A stretch of DNA of 64,000 bases from Eurosta solidaginis (lineage: Eukaryota > Arthropoda > Insecta > Diptera > Tephritidae): positions 391,793,601-391,857,600 of the forward strand of contig NC_090319.1 in the NCBI RefSeq assembly GCF_040869045.1, read 5' to 3'. The notes beneath the pieces were generated by a model. The model was not told the origin of the DNA, did not search any database, and saw only the letters and a program-made list of their open reading frames with translations. Numbering within the stretch: the first letter of the stretch is position 1; each line of letters starts with the position of its first letter. Shown piece by piece: positions 53,204-64,000 of the stretch. The translations under genes and the position numbers were made by a program.

Positions 53204-53590
53204 GTATCCACTGGGGCAGCAGGCGAGAGGAGGGATGAAGATGTTGATAATTTCTAAATTTGCATCGCCTGACCGGAAAGATATGCCTTGACTTTGCATG
53301 ACAATGTCCCTAAGGTCGTTGTTGGGATCGTTGTACCCAGAGCAGGTCTGCAAAGCAGATCTTGTCGTGAGTTTAGTCTCTTGGATCGCAGCAATGCGAA
53401 TGTTGCGCTGCTTCATAAAGTCGACTATCTCCGTGTGATCTTCCCAGTTTACCAATTACAGTTTAACTGCAGTTCTGAGTGCAGGGGGAAGACGACGTGA
53501 ATCTGGGGGTAAGTGATGGGTGACTGCGTCTGACGGAAAGGTGCCACAATAGATTTGTAAGAATTGGAATTTTAGGATCTAGCCCAGAAC
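53204..53590 (-). mobile_element. LINE-A relic, 5' piece of split endonuclease region
   Basis: Continues the relic at 47148-47591: reverse match to the endonuclease start (GATTTCTAAATTTGCATCGCC, GTCTCTTGGATCGCAGCAATGC, CATAAAGTCGACTATCTCCG) and then to the region upstream of it. A 92-codon open stretch at 53177-53455 is the remnant frame. Confidence 0.82.
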
Positions 53591-53604
53591 AACCCGTGCG
53601 ACGT

Positions 53605-53893
53605 AACTATCCCTTATTTATTTATTTATTACGGCCAGAAGCCTAACTCGTAAATTTAAATATTTTACAGTGTTTTATCTTATAGCTAAGGTTTTACAAT
53701 ATTCATATAATTTTGTTTTAAACACTGTTATTTGGTCAGATCATTGAATTCATGGAGTGGAAAAACCAGTCTAAAGTCTGCAGCATGTCAGCCGTTCGTG
53801 TATCTCTAGGTTTCTGAAGAATAAATCTCATGCATCTATTTTGGAGCTTTTGGAGCTTGTCTACTTCTTTATCCGATATTATGAATAGAATGG
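53605..53893 (-). mobile_element. LINE-C-like 3' fragment
   Basis: Minus-strand frame DKEVDKLQKLQNRCMRFILQ, then RDTRTADMLQTLDWF, the C-terminal LQ..QN..MRFIL..LDW signature of Jockey/CR1-type RTs, with an AATA-type tail at 53607-53625. Strongly 5'-truncated. Confidence 0.78.
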
Positions 53894-54061
53894 ACGGCAG
53901 ATCCGGTACGCTCCCGTCACACAGCTTCATTAAGGTGCTAGCCCGACCATCTCGGGAACGATTTATATGGCCACATTAAACCTTCAGGTCATCCCTCCCT
54001 CCCCACCCCCAAGTTATATTAGTTATAGTTAGGGTCGCCAGAGCCTCGTCTGTTAGTGAGC
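53894..54061 (-). mobile_element. SINE-B fragment
   Basis: Matches the SINE-B middle (CAGATCCGGTACGCTC, GGTGCTAGCCCGACCATC, GCCAGAGCCTCGTCTGTTAG); both ends missing. Confidence 0.8.
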
Positions 54062-54134
54062 TCTCAGTTGAGCATTTAATGTTCGGTTCAAAAAAATTTT
54101 GTTTTTTTTTTTTTCAGTTAAATAAATAAAAAAA

Positions 54135-54299
54135 ATGTCTTTAGCTTTAAAATTACAGTACGTGTACTTAGAATATGATATGAAAAAGGTTACATTAAAA
54201 ACTCAGATCTCTCGTTTGTTGCCGTTGTTACTGAAGCGTACACAAGATTTTCAACAACATGTGAACATTAGGAAAAGCCACAAAATCGCATTCCTGTAA
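54135..54299 (+). CDS. Small ORF of unknown function (54 codons)
   Basis: ATG in AAAA-ATG context, beginning MSLALKLQYVYLEYDMKKV and ending KSHKIAFL-stop. A T-run ending CAG (54101-54116) lies just upstream and looks like a splice acceptor, so a small exon is possible. No family recognised. It sits between a SINE-B fragment and the Helitron array, and could equally be chance or a transposon remnant. Confidence 0.25.
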   Translation: MSLALKLQYVYLEYDMKKVTLKTQISRLLPLLLKRTQDFQQHVNIRKSHKIAFL

Positions 54300-54312
54300 T
54301 ATTAATCTAATA

Positions 54313-57300
54313 TCTAATATATATATTATAAATGGCAAAGTTTGGATGTTTGGATGTTTGTCCAGACGTTTGTCTTTGTGACTCAATCACGCAAGAACGG
54401 CTGGACCGCCAATAGTCTAGAAGGATCTACTAGCTATATATTTTTCAAAAGGGGCGTGGTCGCCGCCCCCTAGGAACAGTTATAATTTAATTATTATATT
54501 TTTTCGTCTTTGCGACTGAATCACGCCAGAATGGCTACACGGATTTTGATGAAATTTCGGACACAGACAGTAGTCTACTAGCGAAATTTTTTTCAAACAT
54601 GGAAAGAGGGGTGGGGGTCCCACGACCCCTTCGAGCAATTACTTTTTAATAATTTTTACACATTATAACTTTACGTATACTGACCTTCACCAATATCACA
54701 GACTCAAGGGGTCAAATAAGTCGAGGGATTACAAAGTAAGCAGTGACACCCTCCGCCGCCCTCCCCCCCTTTATCTCCCACTCTGGTGTAAAGTCTATAA
54801 ATTGTTATAACTCAATATAAATGTTCTTCTAAATGTATAATTTTTGGTATCTGGCTCATACAGATCGAGATCTAAACAATTTGGAAAAACGACCGGTGGT
54901 GCTCTCCGTCTCCTCCCGCCATCCGCCCTCCTTCAATTGTTTTCATTAGCACGCTTTTATTAGCTTTACCTGTATGTTTCTTTGTAACTTTTCATTCGCT
55001 CCAACGCTCCTGCTGCCTTTTTAACATGGTTTTATAATTACCTTCACCTTATTTGTAATCCCATTAGGGTCATATCGAGACCCTTCCGGGATCATTTCTG
55101 GATGGTTTTCGGGATCCGTCCGGGATCCCGTCGAGGTCATTTCGGGACTATTTCGGGATCATTTTGGGACCCTTCTGGGGTAATTTCTGTATAGTTTTCG
55201 GGCTCCGTCCGGGATCCCGTCGGGGTTATTTTGGGACATTTTCGGGACTATTCCGGGATCATTTCGGGACTATTTTGCGATCATTAGGGGACCCTTCCGG
55301 CATCATTTCTGGATGGGTTTCGGAATCCGTCCGGCATCCCGTCGGGGTATTTTCGGGAACATTTGCGTAACTTTGAGCGATAAATTCTTGATGGTTTCCG
55401 GGATCATTACGGGACTTTTTCGGGGTTATTGTTGGTCCCTTGCGGCATCATTTCTGGATGGTTTTCGGGATACGTCCGGGATCCCGTCACGGCCATTTCG
55501 GGGCTATTTAGGGATCATTTGGGGTATCTTCCGCCATCATTTCTGTATGGTTTTCGAGATCCGTCCGGGATCCCGTCGGGGTCATTTCGGGAATTTTTCT
55601 CGTCTAATACGGGATCATTTGGGTGCCCTTTCGGCATCATTTCTGGATGGTTTTCGGGATCCGTCCGGGATCCCGTCAGGGTAATTTCGGGACTATTAGG
55701 GGATGATTTGATGAACTTTCCGGCATCATTTCTGGATAGTTTTCGGGATCCGTTCGGGATCCCGACGGGTCATTTCGGAAAAATTTCGGGATCATTTGGG
55801 GTACCTACCGGCATCATTTCTGAATGGTTTTCGGGATCCGTCCGGGGTCCCGTCAGAGCAATTTCGGGACTATTAGGGGATCATTTGAGGACCTTTCGGG
55901 CATCATAGTGGATAGTTTAAGGGATCCGTCATTTCTGGATGGTTTTCGGTATCCGTCCGGGATCCCGTCGGGGTCATTTCGGGACTTTTTCTTGATCATT
56001 TGGGGTCCCTTCCGGCATCATTTCTGGATGGTTTTCGGGATCCCCTCGGGGTCATTTCGGGACTTTTTCGCGACTAATAAGGGATCATTGGGGGGACCCT
56101 TTCGCCATCATTTCTAGATGGTTTTCGGGATCCCGTCAGGGTCATTTCGGGACTATTTGGGAACCTTTCCGGCATCATTTCTGGATATTTTTCGGGAGCT
56201 GTCCGGGATCCCATCGGGGTCATTTCGGGACTAATACGGGATCATTTGGAGACCCTTTCGCCATCATTTCTGGATGGTTTTAGGGATCCGTCCGGGATCC
56301 CATCGGGGTCATTTCGGAACTTTTTCGCGACTAATACGGGATCATTTGGAGACCATTTCTCCATCATTTCTGGATGGTTTTCGGGATCCGTCTGGGATCC
56401 CGTCGGTGTCATTTCGAGACTTTTCCCCGACTAATACGGGATCATTTGGGGACCCTTTCGCCATCAGTTCTGGATGGTTTTCGGGATCCGTCGGGGATTC
56501 CGTCGGGATCATTTTGGGACTTTTTCGGGATCATTTGGGGTCTCTTCCAAGTTCATTTCTGGATGGTTTTCAGGATCCGTCCGGGATCCCATCGGGGTCA
56601 TTTCGGAACTTTTTCGCGACTAATACGGGATCATTTGGAGACCATTTCTCCATCATTTCTGGATGGTTTTCGGGATCCGTCTGGGATCCCGTCGGTGTCA
56701 TTTCGAGACTTTTCCCCGACTAATACGGGATCATTTGGGGACCCTTTCGCCATCAGTTCTGGATGGTTTTCGGGATCCGTCCGGGATTCCGTCGGGGTCA
56801 TTTCGGGACTTTTTCGCGACTAATACGGGATCATTTGGTGACCCTTTCGGCATCATTTCTGGTTGGTTTTCGGGATCCGTCCGGGATCGCGTCGGGATCA
56901 TTTCGAGACTTTTTCGGGATCATTTGGTGTCCCTTCCGGCATAATTTCTGGATGGTTTTCCGGATCCGTCAGGAATCCCGTCGGGGCTATTCCTGTACTT
57001 TTTCGGGACTAATACGGGATCATTTTGGGAGCCTTTCGGTATTATTTCTGGATGGTTTTCGGGATCCCATCGGGGTCATTTCGGAACTTTTTCGCGACTA
57101 ATGCGGGATCATTTGGAGACCATTTCGCCATCATTTCTGGATGGTTTTCGGGATCCGTCTGGGATCCCGTCGGTGTCATTTCGAGACTTTTCCCCGACTA
57201 ATACGGGATCATTTGGGGAACCTTTCGCCATCAGTTCTGGATGGTTTTCGGGATCCGTCCGGGATTCCGTCGGGGTCATTTCGGGACTTTTTCGCGACTA

Positions 57301-59065
57301 ATACGGGATCATTTGGTGACCCTTTCGGCATCATTTCTGGTTGGTTTTCGGGATCCGTCCGGGATCGCGTCGAGATCATTTCGAGACTTTTTCGGGATCA
57401 TTTGGTGTCCCTTCCGGCATAATTTCTGGATGGTTTTCCGGATCCGTCAGGAATCCCGTCGGGGCTATTCCTGTACTTTTTCGGGACTAATACGGGATCA
57501 TTTTGGGAGCCTTTCGGTATTATTTCTGGATGGTTTTCGGGATCCGTTCGGGATCCCACCGGGGTCATTTCGGGACTTTTTCGGGATCACTTGGGGTCCC
57601 TTCCGGCATAATTTCTGGATGGCTTTCTGGATCCTTAGGAATCCCGTCGGGGCTATTCCTGTACTTTTTCGGGACTAATACGGGATCATTTTGGGAGCCT
57701 TTCGGTATCATTTCTGGATGGTTTTCGGGATCCGTTCGGGGTCCCATCGGGGCCATTTCGGGATTTTTTCGGGATCATTTGGCGTCCATTCCGGCATAAT
57801 TTCTGGATGGTTTTCGGGATCCGTCAGGAATACCGTCGGGGCTGTTCCTGTACTTTTTCGGGACTAATACGGGATCATTTGGGGAGCGTTTCTGTATCAT
57901 TTCTGGATGGTTTCCGGTATCCGTTTCGGAACCCTTCTGGGACATTCCTGTACTTTTTCGGGACTAATACGGGATCATTTGGGGAGCCTTTCGGCATCAT
58001 TTCTGGATGGTTTTCGGGATCCGTTCGGGATCCCAGCAGGGTAATTTCGGGACTATTAGGGGATCATTTGGGGACCTTTCCGGCTTCATTTCTGGATAGT
58101 TTTCGCGATCCTTTCGGGATCCCGTCGTGGTAATTTCGGGACTAATAAGGAACATTTGGGGAGCCTTTCGGTATCATTTCTGGATGGTTTCCGGGATCCG
58201 TTTGGGAACCCGTTGGGGTCGTTTCGGTACTTTTTCGATACTAATACGGAATCGTTTAGCTACCATTTGGGGAACTTTCAGGGGTCACTTCGTGACTTTT
58301 TCTGTATTATTACGGGATCATATGGGCATCATTTCGGGATGGGTTTTGGGATCAGTTCGGGATCCCATCGGGGTTATTTCACGACTTTTCGGGACTATTT
58401 CGGAATCATTTTGGGACCCTTCCTGGTTAATATCTGGATGATTTTCGGGATCTGTCCGGGAATTTTAGTATCATCTTGGGACATTTCCGGGATCATTTTA
58501 GGTCTCTTCGCAACCGGTAGTTCAGCACTCATGCCTTTTTAAATTATGAGCTTTTATGGCCGTGGATTTGCTGCTAATTATTCGTAATTAAAGTTCCGTA
58601 TGTTTTATCTTCAATCTAATACAGCTTTTTCGTTCTATTTTTGAGTTTTTTAAATTAATCGTGTAACGAACTGTTATAACTATAATTACACTTTTTGTAA
58701 TATTTTAACCAACTAAATACCCGAAAAAGCAACACTTCATCTAAATAATTCTCTTTGGTTTTAGCTAATTGTAGGTTCACTCCTTTGTTCTATGAGTAGT
58801 AATTCTTTCACCCCTCCCATATCAGTTAATTTAATTTAAAAACAAAATGTATTTTTTTTTAATTCGAAAAAAACTTTATTGTACTATTCATGAAAGCGTG
58901 CCTTTCAGCTTATCTTCTCACTTTGTTCTTTTTTTTACTAAATTACAAAAATAAAATACATTAGACAAAAATAATTTTTAAACAGATAAGTTGATAAGCA
59001 GGCTAACGTGAATAGCACATATATTTTATTTTCTCCTTGCGGACGGGGCCGCGGGTAAAGGCTAG
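54313..59065 (+). mobile_element. Helitron-like unit 1 with minisatellite core
   Basis: 5' TC (TCTAATATATATATTATAAA) after an A, 3' GCTAG before a T, GC-rich GACGGGGCCGCGGG just before the 3' end. The 5' region holds TCACGCAAGAACGGCTGGAC, a motif common at animal Helitron 5' ends. No Rep/helicase. The interior is mostly the 55.07-58.52 kb tandem array, followed by an AT-rich 540-bp 3' segment shared with unit 2. Confidence 0.72.
55067..58518 (+). repeat. Minisatellite array 1, basic period about 100 bp
   Basis: Units of the form GGATGGTTTTCGGGATCCGT..CCCGTCGGGGTCATTTCGGG..ACGGGATCATTTGGGGACCC. Successive GGATGGTTTTCGGGAT words around 56.27-56.87 kb fall at 100-bp spacing, with 89-bp variants. 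Larger blocks are duplicated, for example 56.66-57.06 against 57.14-57.54 kb at 478 bp. Many overlapping forward frames of 60-160 codons here are repeat artefacts, not genes. Confidence 0.9.
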
Positions 59066-62000
59066 TATATATTATAAATATAACTTTACGTATACTGGCC
59101 TTCACCAATATCACAGACTCAAGGGGTCAAATATGTCGAGGGCTTACAAAGTAAGCAGCGAAACACTCCGCCGCCCCTCCCCCCTTTATCACCCCTCTGG
59201 TGTAAAATCTATAAATTGTTATAACTCAATATAAATTTTTCTCCTACTTCTATAGTTTTTGGTATCTGGCACATACAGATCGAGATCTAGACAATTTTGG
59301 AGGAACGATCAGTAGTCCTATCCTTCTACACCCGCCATCCGCCCTCCTTCAATTGTTTTTATTAGCACGCTTTTATTAGCTTTACCTGTATGTTTCTATG
59401 TAACTTTTCAGTCGCTCCAATGCGCCTGCTGCCTTATTAACATGGTTTTATAATTAGCTTCACCTTATTTGTAATCCCGTAAGGGTCATATCGAGGCCCT
59501 TCCGGGATCATTTCGGGACTATTAAGGGATCATTTGAAGACCTTTCCGGCATCATTTCTGGATAGTTTCCGGGATCCGTCGGGGATGTCGACGGGGTAAT
59601 TTCAGGACTTTTTCTCGACTAATACGGGATCATTTGGGACACCCTGTCGGCATCATTTCTGGATGGTTTTCGGGATCCGTCCGGGATCCCGTCAGGGTCA
59701 TTTCGGAACTTTTTCTCGACCAATACGGGAATTTTTGGGGACCCTTTCGGCATCATTTCTGGATGGGTTTCGGGATCCGTCCAGGATCATTTCCGGACTA
59801 TTAGGGGATCATTTGAAGACCTTTCCGGCATCATTTCTGCATATTTTCCGGGATCCGTCGGGGATCTCGACGGGGTCAGTTCGGGACTATTTCGAGATCA
59901 TTTCTGCATAGTTTCCGGGGTTCGTCGGGGATTCCGTCGGGGTCATTTCGGGACTTTTTCTCGACTAATTCTTGATCATTTGGGACACCCTTTCGGCATC
60001 ATTTCTGGATGGGTTTCGGGAGCCGTCCGGGATCCCGTCAGGGTCATTTCGGGACTATTAGTGGATCATTTGAGGACCTTTCCGGCATCATTTCTGGATA
60101 GTTTTCAGGATCCGTCCGCTATCCCGTTGGGATCATTTCGGGACTTTTTCGGGATCATTTCTCGACTAATTCGCGATCATTTGGAGACCCTTTCGGTATC
60201 ATTTCTGTATGGTTTTCGGGATCCGTTTGGAATCCCAGCAGGGTAATTTCGGAACTATTAGGGGATCATTTGGGCACCTTTCCGGCATCATTTCTGGATA
60301 GTTTTCGGGATCCGTCCGGGACCCCGTCGGGATCATTTCGGGACTTTTTCGGGACTATTTCGGGATCATTTGGGGTATTTTCCGGCATCACTTCTAGATG
60401 GTTTTCGGTATCGGTCCGGGATCCCGTCGGGGTCATTTCCGGACTTTTTCGGGATCATTTGGTGTGCCTTCCGGCATAATTTCTGGATGGTTTTCGGGAT
60501 CCTTCAGGAATCCCGTCGGGGCCATTTTAGCACTTTTTCGGGATCATTTGGGGTACCCTCCGGCATCATTTCTAGATGGTTTTCGGGATCCCATCGGGGT
60601 CATTTCGGGATCATTTGGGGTATTTTTCGGCATCATTTCTAGATGGTTTTCAGGATGCGTCCGGGATCCCGTCGGGGTGATTTCGGGACTTTTTCGGGAC
60701 TATTTCGGGATCATTTGGGGTGTTTTCCGACATCATTTCTAGATGGTTTTCGGGATGCGTCCGGGACCCCATCGGGATAATTTCGGGACTTTTTCGGGAC
60801 TATTTCGGGATCATTTGGGGTATTTTCCGGCATCATTTCTAGATGGTTTTCGGTATCCGTCCGGGATCCCGTCGGGGTCATTTCCGGACTTTTTCGGGAT
60901 CATTTGGGGTACCTTCCGGCATCATTTCTAGATGGTTTTCGGGATCCCGTCGGGGTCATTTCGTGACTTTTTCGGGATCATTTGGTGTGCCTTCCGGCAT
61001 AATTTCTGGAGAGTTTTCGGGATCTGTCCGGGTTTGGATAATTTCGGGACTATTAAGAGATAATTTGAGGACCTTTCCGGCATCATTTCTGGATAGTTTT
61101 CGGGATCCGTCCGGGATCCCGTCGGGATCATTTGGGACTTTTTCGGGACTATTTCGGGATTATTTGGGGTATTTTCCGACATCATTTCTGTATGGTTTTC
61201 GGGATCCATCCGGGATCCCATCGGGGTCATTTCGTGACTTTTTCGGGATCATTTGCCGACCCTTCTGAGATCAATTCTGGATGGTTTTCGGGATCCGTCC
61301 GGGATCCCGTCAGTGTCATTTCGGGAATTTTTCGGGACTATTTCGGAATCATTTTAGAACCCCTCCTTGATAATTTCTGCATGATTTTCAGGATCTGTCC
61401 GGGATTCGCTCGGAGTTATTTCGGGACTTTTTCGGGACTATTTTGGGATCATTTTGGGATCCATACGGAATCCCCTAAGCGTACTTTCGGAACTTTTTCA
61501 GGGCTATATCGGGTTCCGTCAAAAACATTTCGGGATTTTTTTGGGAGTATTTCGGGATCATTTGAGGATAGATACTTCAGGGATAATTTCTGGATGATTT
61601 TCGGGATTCCCACAGGATCCCGTCAGGATCATTTTGGGACCCCTCCGGGATAATTTCTGGTCATTTTCGGGATCTTTCCGGGATCCCGGCGGAGTTATTT
61701 CGGGACTTTTTCGTGACTTTTTTCTGGATTATTTCGGGATCATTTTGGAACCCTTCCGGGATAATTTCTGTATGATTTTCGGGATCTGTCCGGGATTCCG
61801 TCAGAGTTTTTTCGGGATTCTTTCCGGACTATATCGCAATCATTTGCGGAGCCTTCAGAGAATAATTGTGGATGGTTTTCTGGATCCAGCCAGGGTTATT
61901 TCACGAATTTTTCGGGACTATTTCGGAATCGTTTTGGGACCCCTCCTGGTCAATTTCTGTATGATTTTCGGGATCTGTCCGGGTATTTTATTATCATCTT

Positions 62001-62590
62001 GGGACCCTTCTAGGATCATTTTAGGTCTCTTCGCAACCGGTAGTTCAGCACACATGCTTTTTTAAATTATGGGCTTTTATGGCCGTGTATTTGCTGCTAA
62101 TTATTCGTAATTAAAATTAGGTATGTTTTATTTTCAATCTAACACAGCTTTTCGTTCTATTTTTGAGTTTTTTAAATGAATCGTGTAACGAACTGTTATA
62201 ACTATAATTACACTTTTTGTAATATTTTAACCAACTAAATACCCGAAAAAGCAGCACTATTTTCATCCAAAGAATTCTCTTTGGTTTTAACTAATTGTAG
62301 TTTCACTCCTTTGTTCTATGAGTAGTAATTCTTTCACCCCTTTCATATCAGTTAATTTAATTTAAAAACAAAATGTATTTTTTTTTATTCGAAAAAACTG
62401 TGTTGTACTATTCATGAAAGCGTGCCTTTCAGCTTATCTTCTCATTTAGTTTTTTTTTTTTATTAAATTACAAAAATAAAATACATTAGACAAAAATAAT
62501 TTTTAAACAGATAACTTGATAAGCAGGCTAACGTGAATAGCACATATATGTTATTTTCTCCTTGCAGACGGGGCCGCGGGTAAAGGCTAG
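59066..62590 (+). mobile_element. Helitron-like unit 2 with minisatellite core
   Basis: Directly adjoins unit 1 and ends GCTAG at 62590. Its 5' part is deleted: after TATATATTATAAAT it jumps to ATAACTTTACGTATACTGGC, skipping about 330 bp present in units 1 and 3. Its 3' AT-rich segment (62050-62590) closely matches unit 1. Confidence 0.72.
59484..62040 (+). repeat. Minisatellite array 2
   Basis: Same repeat family as array 1, starting GGGTCATATCGAGGCCC and ending before GGTCTCTTCGCAACCGG. More irregular, with many shortened units. Confidence 0.88.
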
Positions 62591-64000
62591 TCTAATATAT
62601 ATTATAAATGGGAAAGTTTGGATGTTAAGATGTTTGGATGTTTGGATGTTTAGATGTTTGGATGTTTGGATGTTTGTCCAGACGTTTGTCTTTGTGACTC
62701 AATAACGCAAGAACGGCTGAACCGATTTGGATGAAATTTTGCACACATATAGCCAATAGTCTAGAAGGATCTACTAGCTATATATTTTTCAAAAGGGGCG
62801 TGGTCCCCGCCCCCTAGGAACAGTTATAATTTAATTATTATATTTTTTCGTCTTTGCGACTGAATCACGCCAGAATGGCTACACGGATTTTGATGAAATT
62901 TGGGACACAGACAGTAGTCTACTAGCGAAATTTTTTTCGAACATGGAAAGAGGGGTGGCGGTCCCACGACCCTTCGAGAAATTATTTTTCATAATTTTTA
63001 CACATTATAACTTTACGTATACTGGCCTTCACCAATATCACAGACTCAAGGGGTCAAATAAGTCGAGGGCTTACAAAGTAAGCAGTGACACCCTCCGCCC
63101 GCCCCCCTTTATCTCCCCCTCTGGTGTAAAATCCATAAATTGTTATAACTCAATCTAAATTTTCTCCTAAATCAATAGTTTTTGGTATCTGGTACATAGA
63201 GAACGAGATCTAGACAATTTTGGAGGAACGATCAGTGGTCCTCTCCTCTACTCCCGCCATCCGCCCTCCATCAATTGTTTTTATTAGCACGCTTCTATTA
63301 GCTTTACCTGTATGTTTCTATCAAGCTTTTTATTCGCTCCAATGCGCCTGCTGCCTTATTAACATGGTTTTATAATTAGCTTCACCTTATTTGTGATCCC
63401 GTAAGGGTCATATCGAGACCCTTCCGGGATCATTTCTGGATGGTTTTCGGGATCGGTCCGGGATTACGCCGTGGTAATTTCGGGACTTTTTCGGGACTAT
63501 TTCGGGATAATTTTGGGACTATTTCGGGATCATTTCGGTATAGTTTACGGGATCCGTCCGGGATCCCGTCGGGGTTATTTTGGAACATTTTCGGGACTAT
63601 TCCGGAATCATTTCGGGACTATTTCGCGATCATTTGGGGACCCTTCCGGCATCATTTCTGGATGGTTTTCGGGATCCGTGCGGGATCTCGTCGGGGTCAT
63701 ATGGGGACTTTTTCGGGATCATTTGTGGGCTCTTCCGGCATCATTTCTGGATGGTTTTCGGGATCCGTACGGGATATCGTCGGGGTCATTTGGGGACTTT
63801 TTCGGGATCATTTGGGGGCTCTTCCGGCATCATTTCTGGATGGTTTTCGGGATCCGTCCGGGATCTCGTCGGGGTCATTTGGGGACTTTTTCCGGATCAT
63901 TTTGGGGCTCATCCGGCATCATTTCTGGATGGTTTTCGGGATCCGTCCGGGATCCCGTCGGGGTCATTTCGGGACTTTTTCGCGACTAATACGGGATCAT
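62591..64000 (+). mobile_element. Helitron-like unit 3, runs off the right edge
   Basis: Starts TCTAATATATATTATAAATG immediately after unit 2's CTAG. The 5' end keeps an 8-bp GGATGTTT microsatellite (62620-62670) and the GAACGGCTGAACCGATTTGG motif. Confidence 0.72.
63405..64000 (+). repeat. Minisatellite array 3, incomplete at edge
   Basis: Same family as arrays 1 and 2, here with quite regular units. Continues beyond the window. Confidence 0.88.

Noticed and set aside
55067..58518. CRISPR-like array
   Set aside because: Units are contiguous with no unique spacers, and the DNA is eukaryotic.
55164..63989. Two dozen overlapping forward frames of 60-170 codons
   Set aside because: They lie inside the minisatellite arrays, repeat the same few peptides in rotating phase, and have no start or domain context; they reflect repeat composition, not genes.

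Overview
The window looks like nuclear DNA of a higher fly (Diptera), possibly a tephritid fruit fly. The evidence is AT-rich intergenic DNA, a 62-nt intron with GT..AG ends, a probable Acf (ACF1) first exon, and several insect-type transposon families. The species cannot be fixed from the sequence. Most of the 64 kb is transposable elements, many nested. Only two host protein-coding loci are supported: an enoyl-CoA hydratase-family gene on the minus strand (24315-25270, two exons) and the first coding exon of a probable Acf chromatin-remodelling subunit on the plus strand (32378-32499).

Left part (1-23.8 kb). A minus-strand LINE (RTE-like) is open for 677 codons to the left edge. A Ty3/Gypsy element with 1.8-kb LTRs follows (2432-12400). 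Its intact Gag begins with a canonical RING-H2 finger, while its pol is broken. After a gene-poor stretch with a copia relic (15495-15716), two copies of one Jockey-like LINE family (LINE-A) lie tail to tail (16313-20357 plus, 20669-22308 minus). LINE-A carries two PHD-like zinc fingers, an endonuclease and a reverse transcriptase, with a 2A-like motif just upstream of the fingers. At 22827-23788 a tRNA-headed SINE (SINE-A) holds two insertions of a second short retroelement (SINE-B).

Middle part (23.8-42.6 kb). The hydratase gene is followed by several inverted-repeat DNA elements, a partial tandem duplication, and a PIF/Harbinger deletion derivative (31105-31860). The Acf exon comes next. 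To its right, a long-inverted-repeat (foldback) element has been filled by a Helitron remnant (33350-33962), a Jockey/CR1-like LINE (LINE-B, 33985-35957) and a Gypsy element whose Gag begins with a SAP motif (35962-42251, minus).

Right part (42.6-64 kb). SINE-B copies, LINE-A and LINE-C relics and a solo LTR lead to a third Gypsy element, CsRn1-like (47592-53203, minus), which splits a LINE-A relic. From 54313 to the right edge, three Helitron-like units stand head to tail. Each carries a large array of a roughly 100-bp minisatellite.

No autonomous element is demonstrably intact over its whole length here. The copies do record insertion order clearly through target-site duplications: 13 bp for SINE-B, 11 bp for SINE-A, ATAT for the SAP-Gypsy and GTATC for the CsRn1-like Gypsy.
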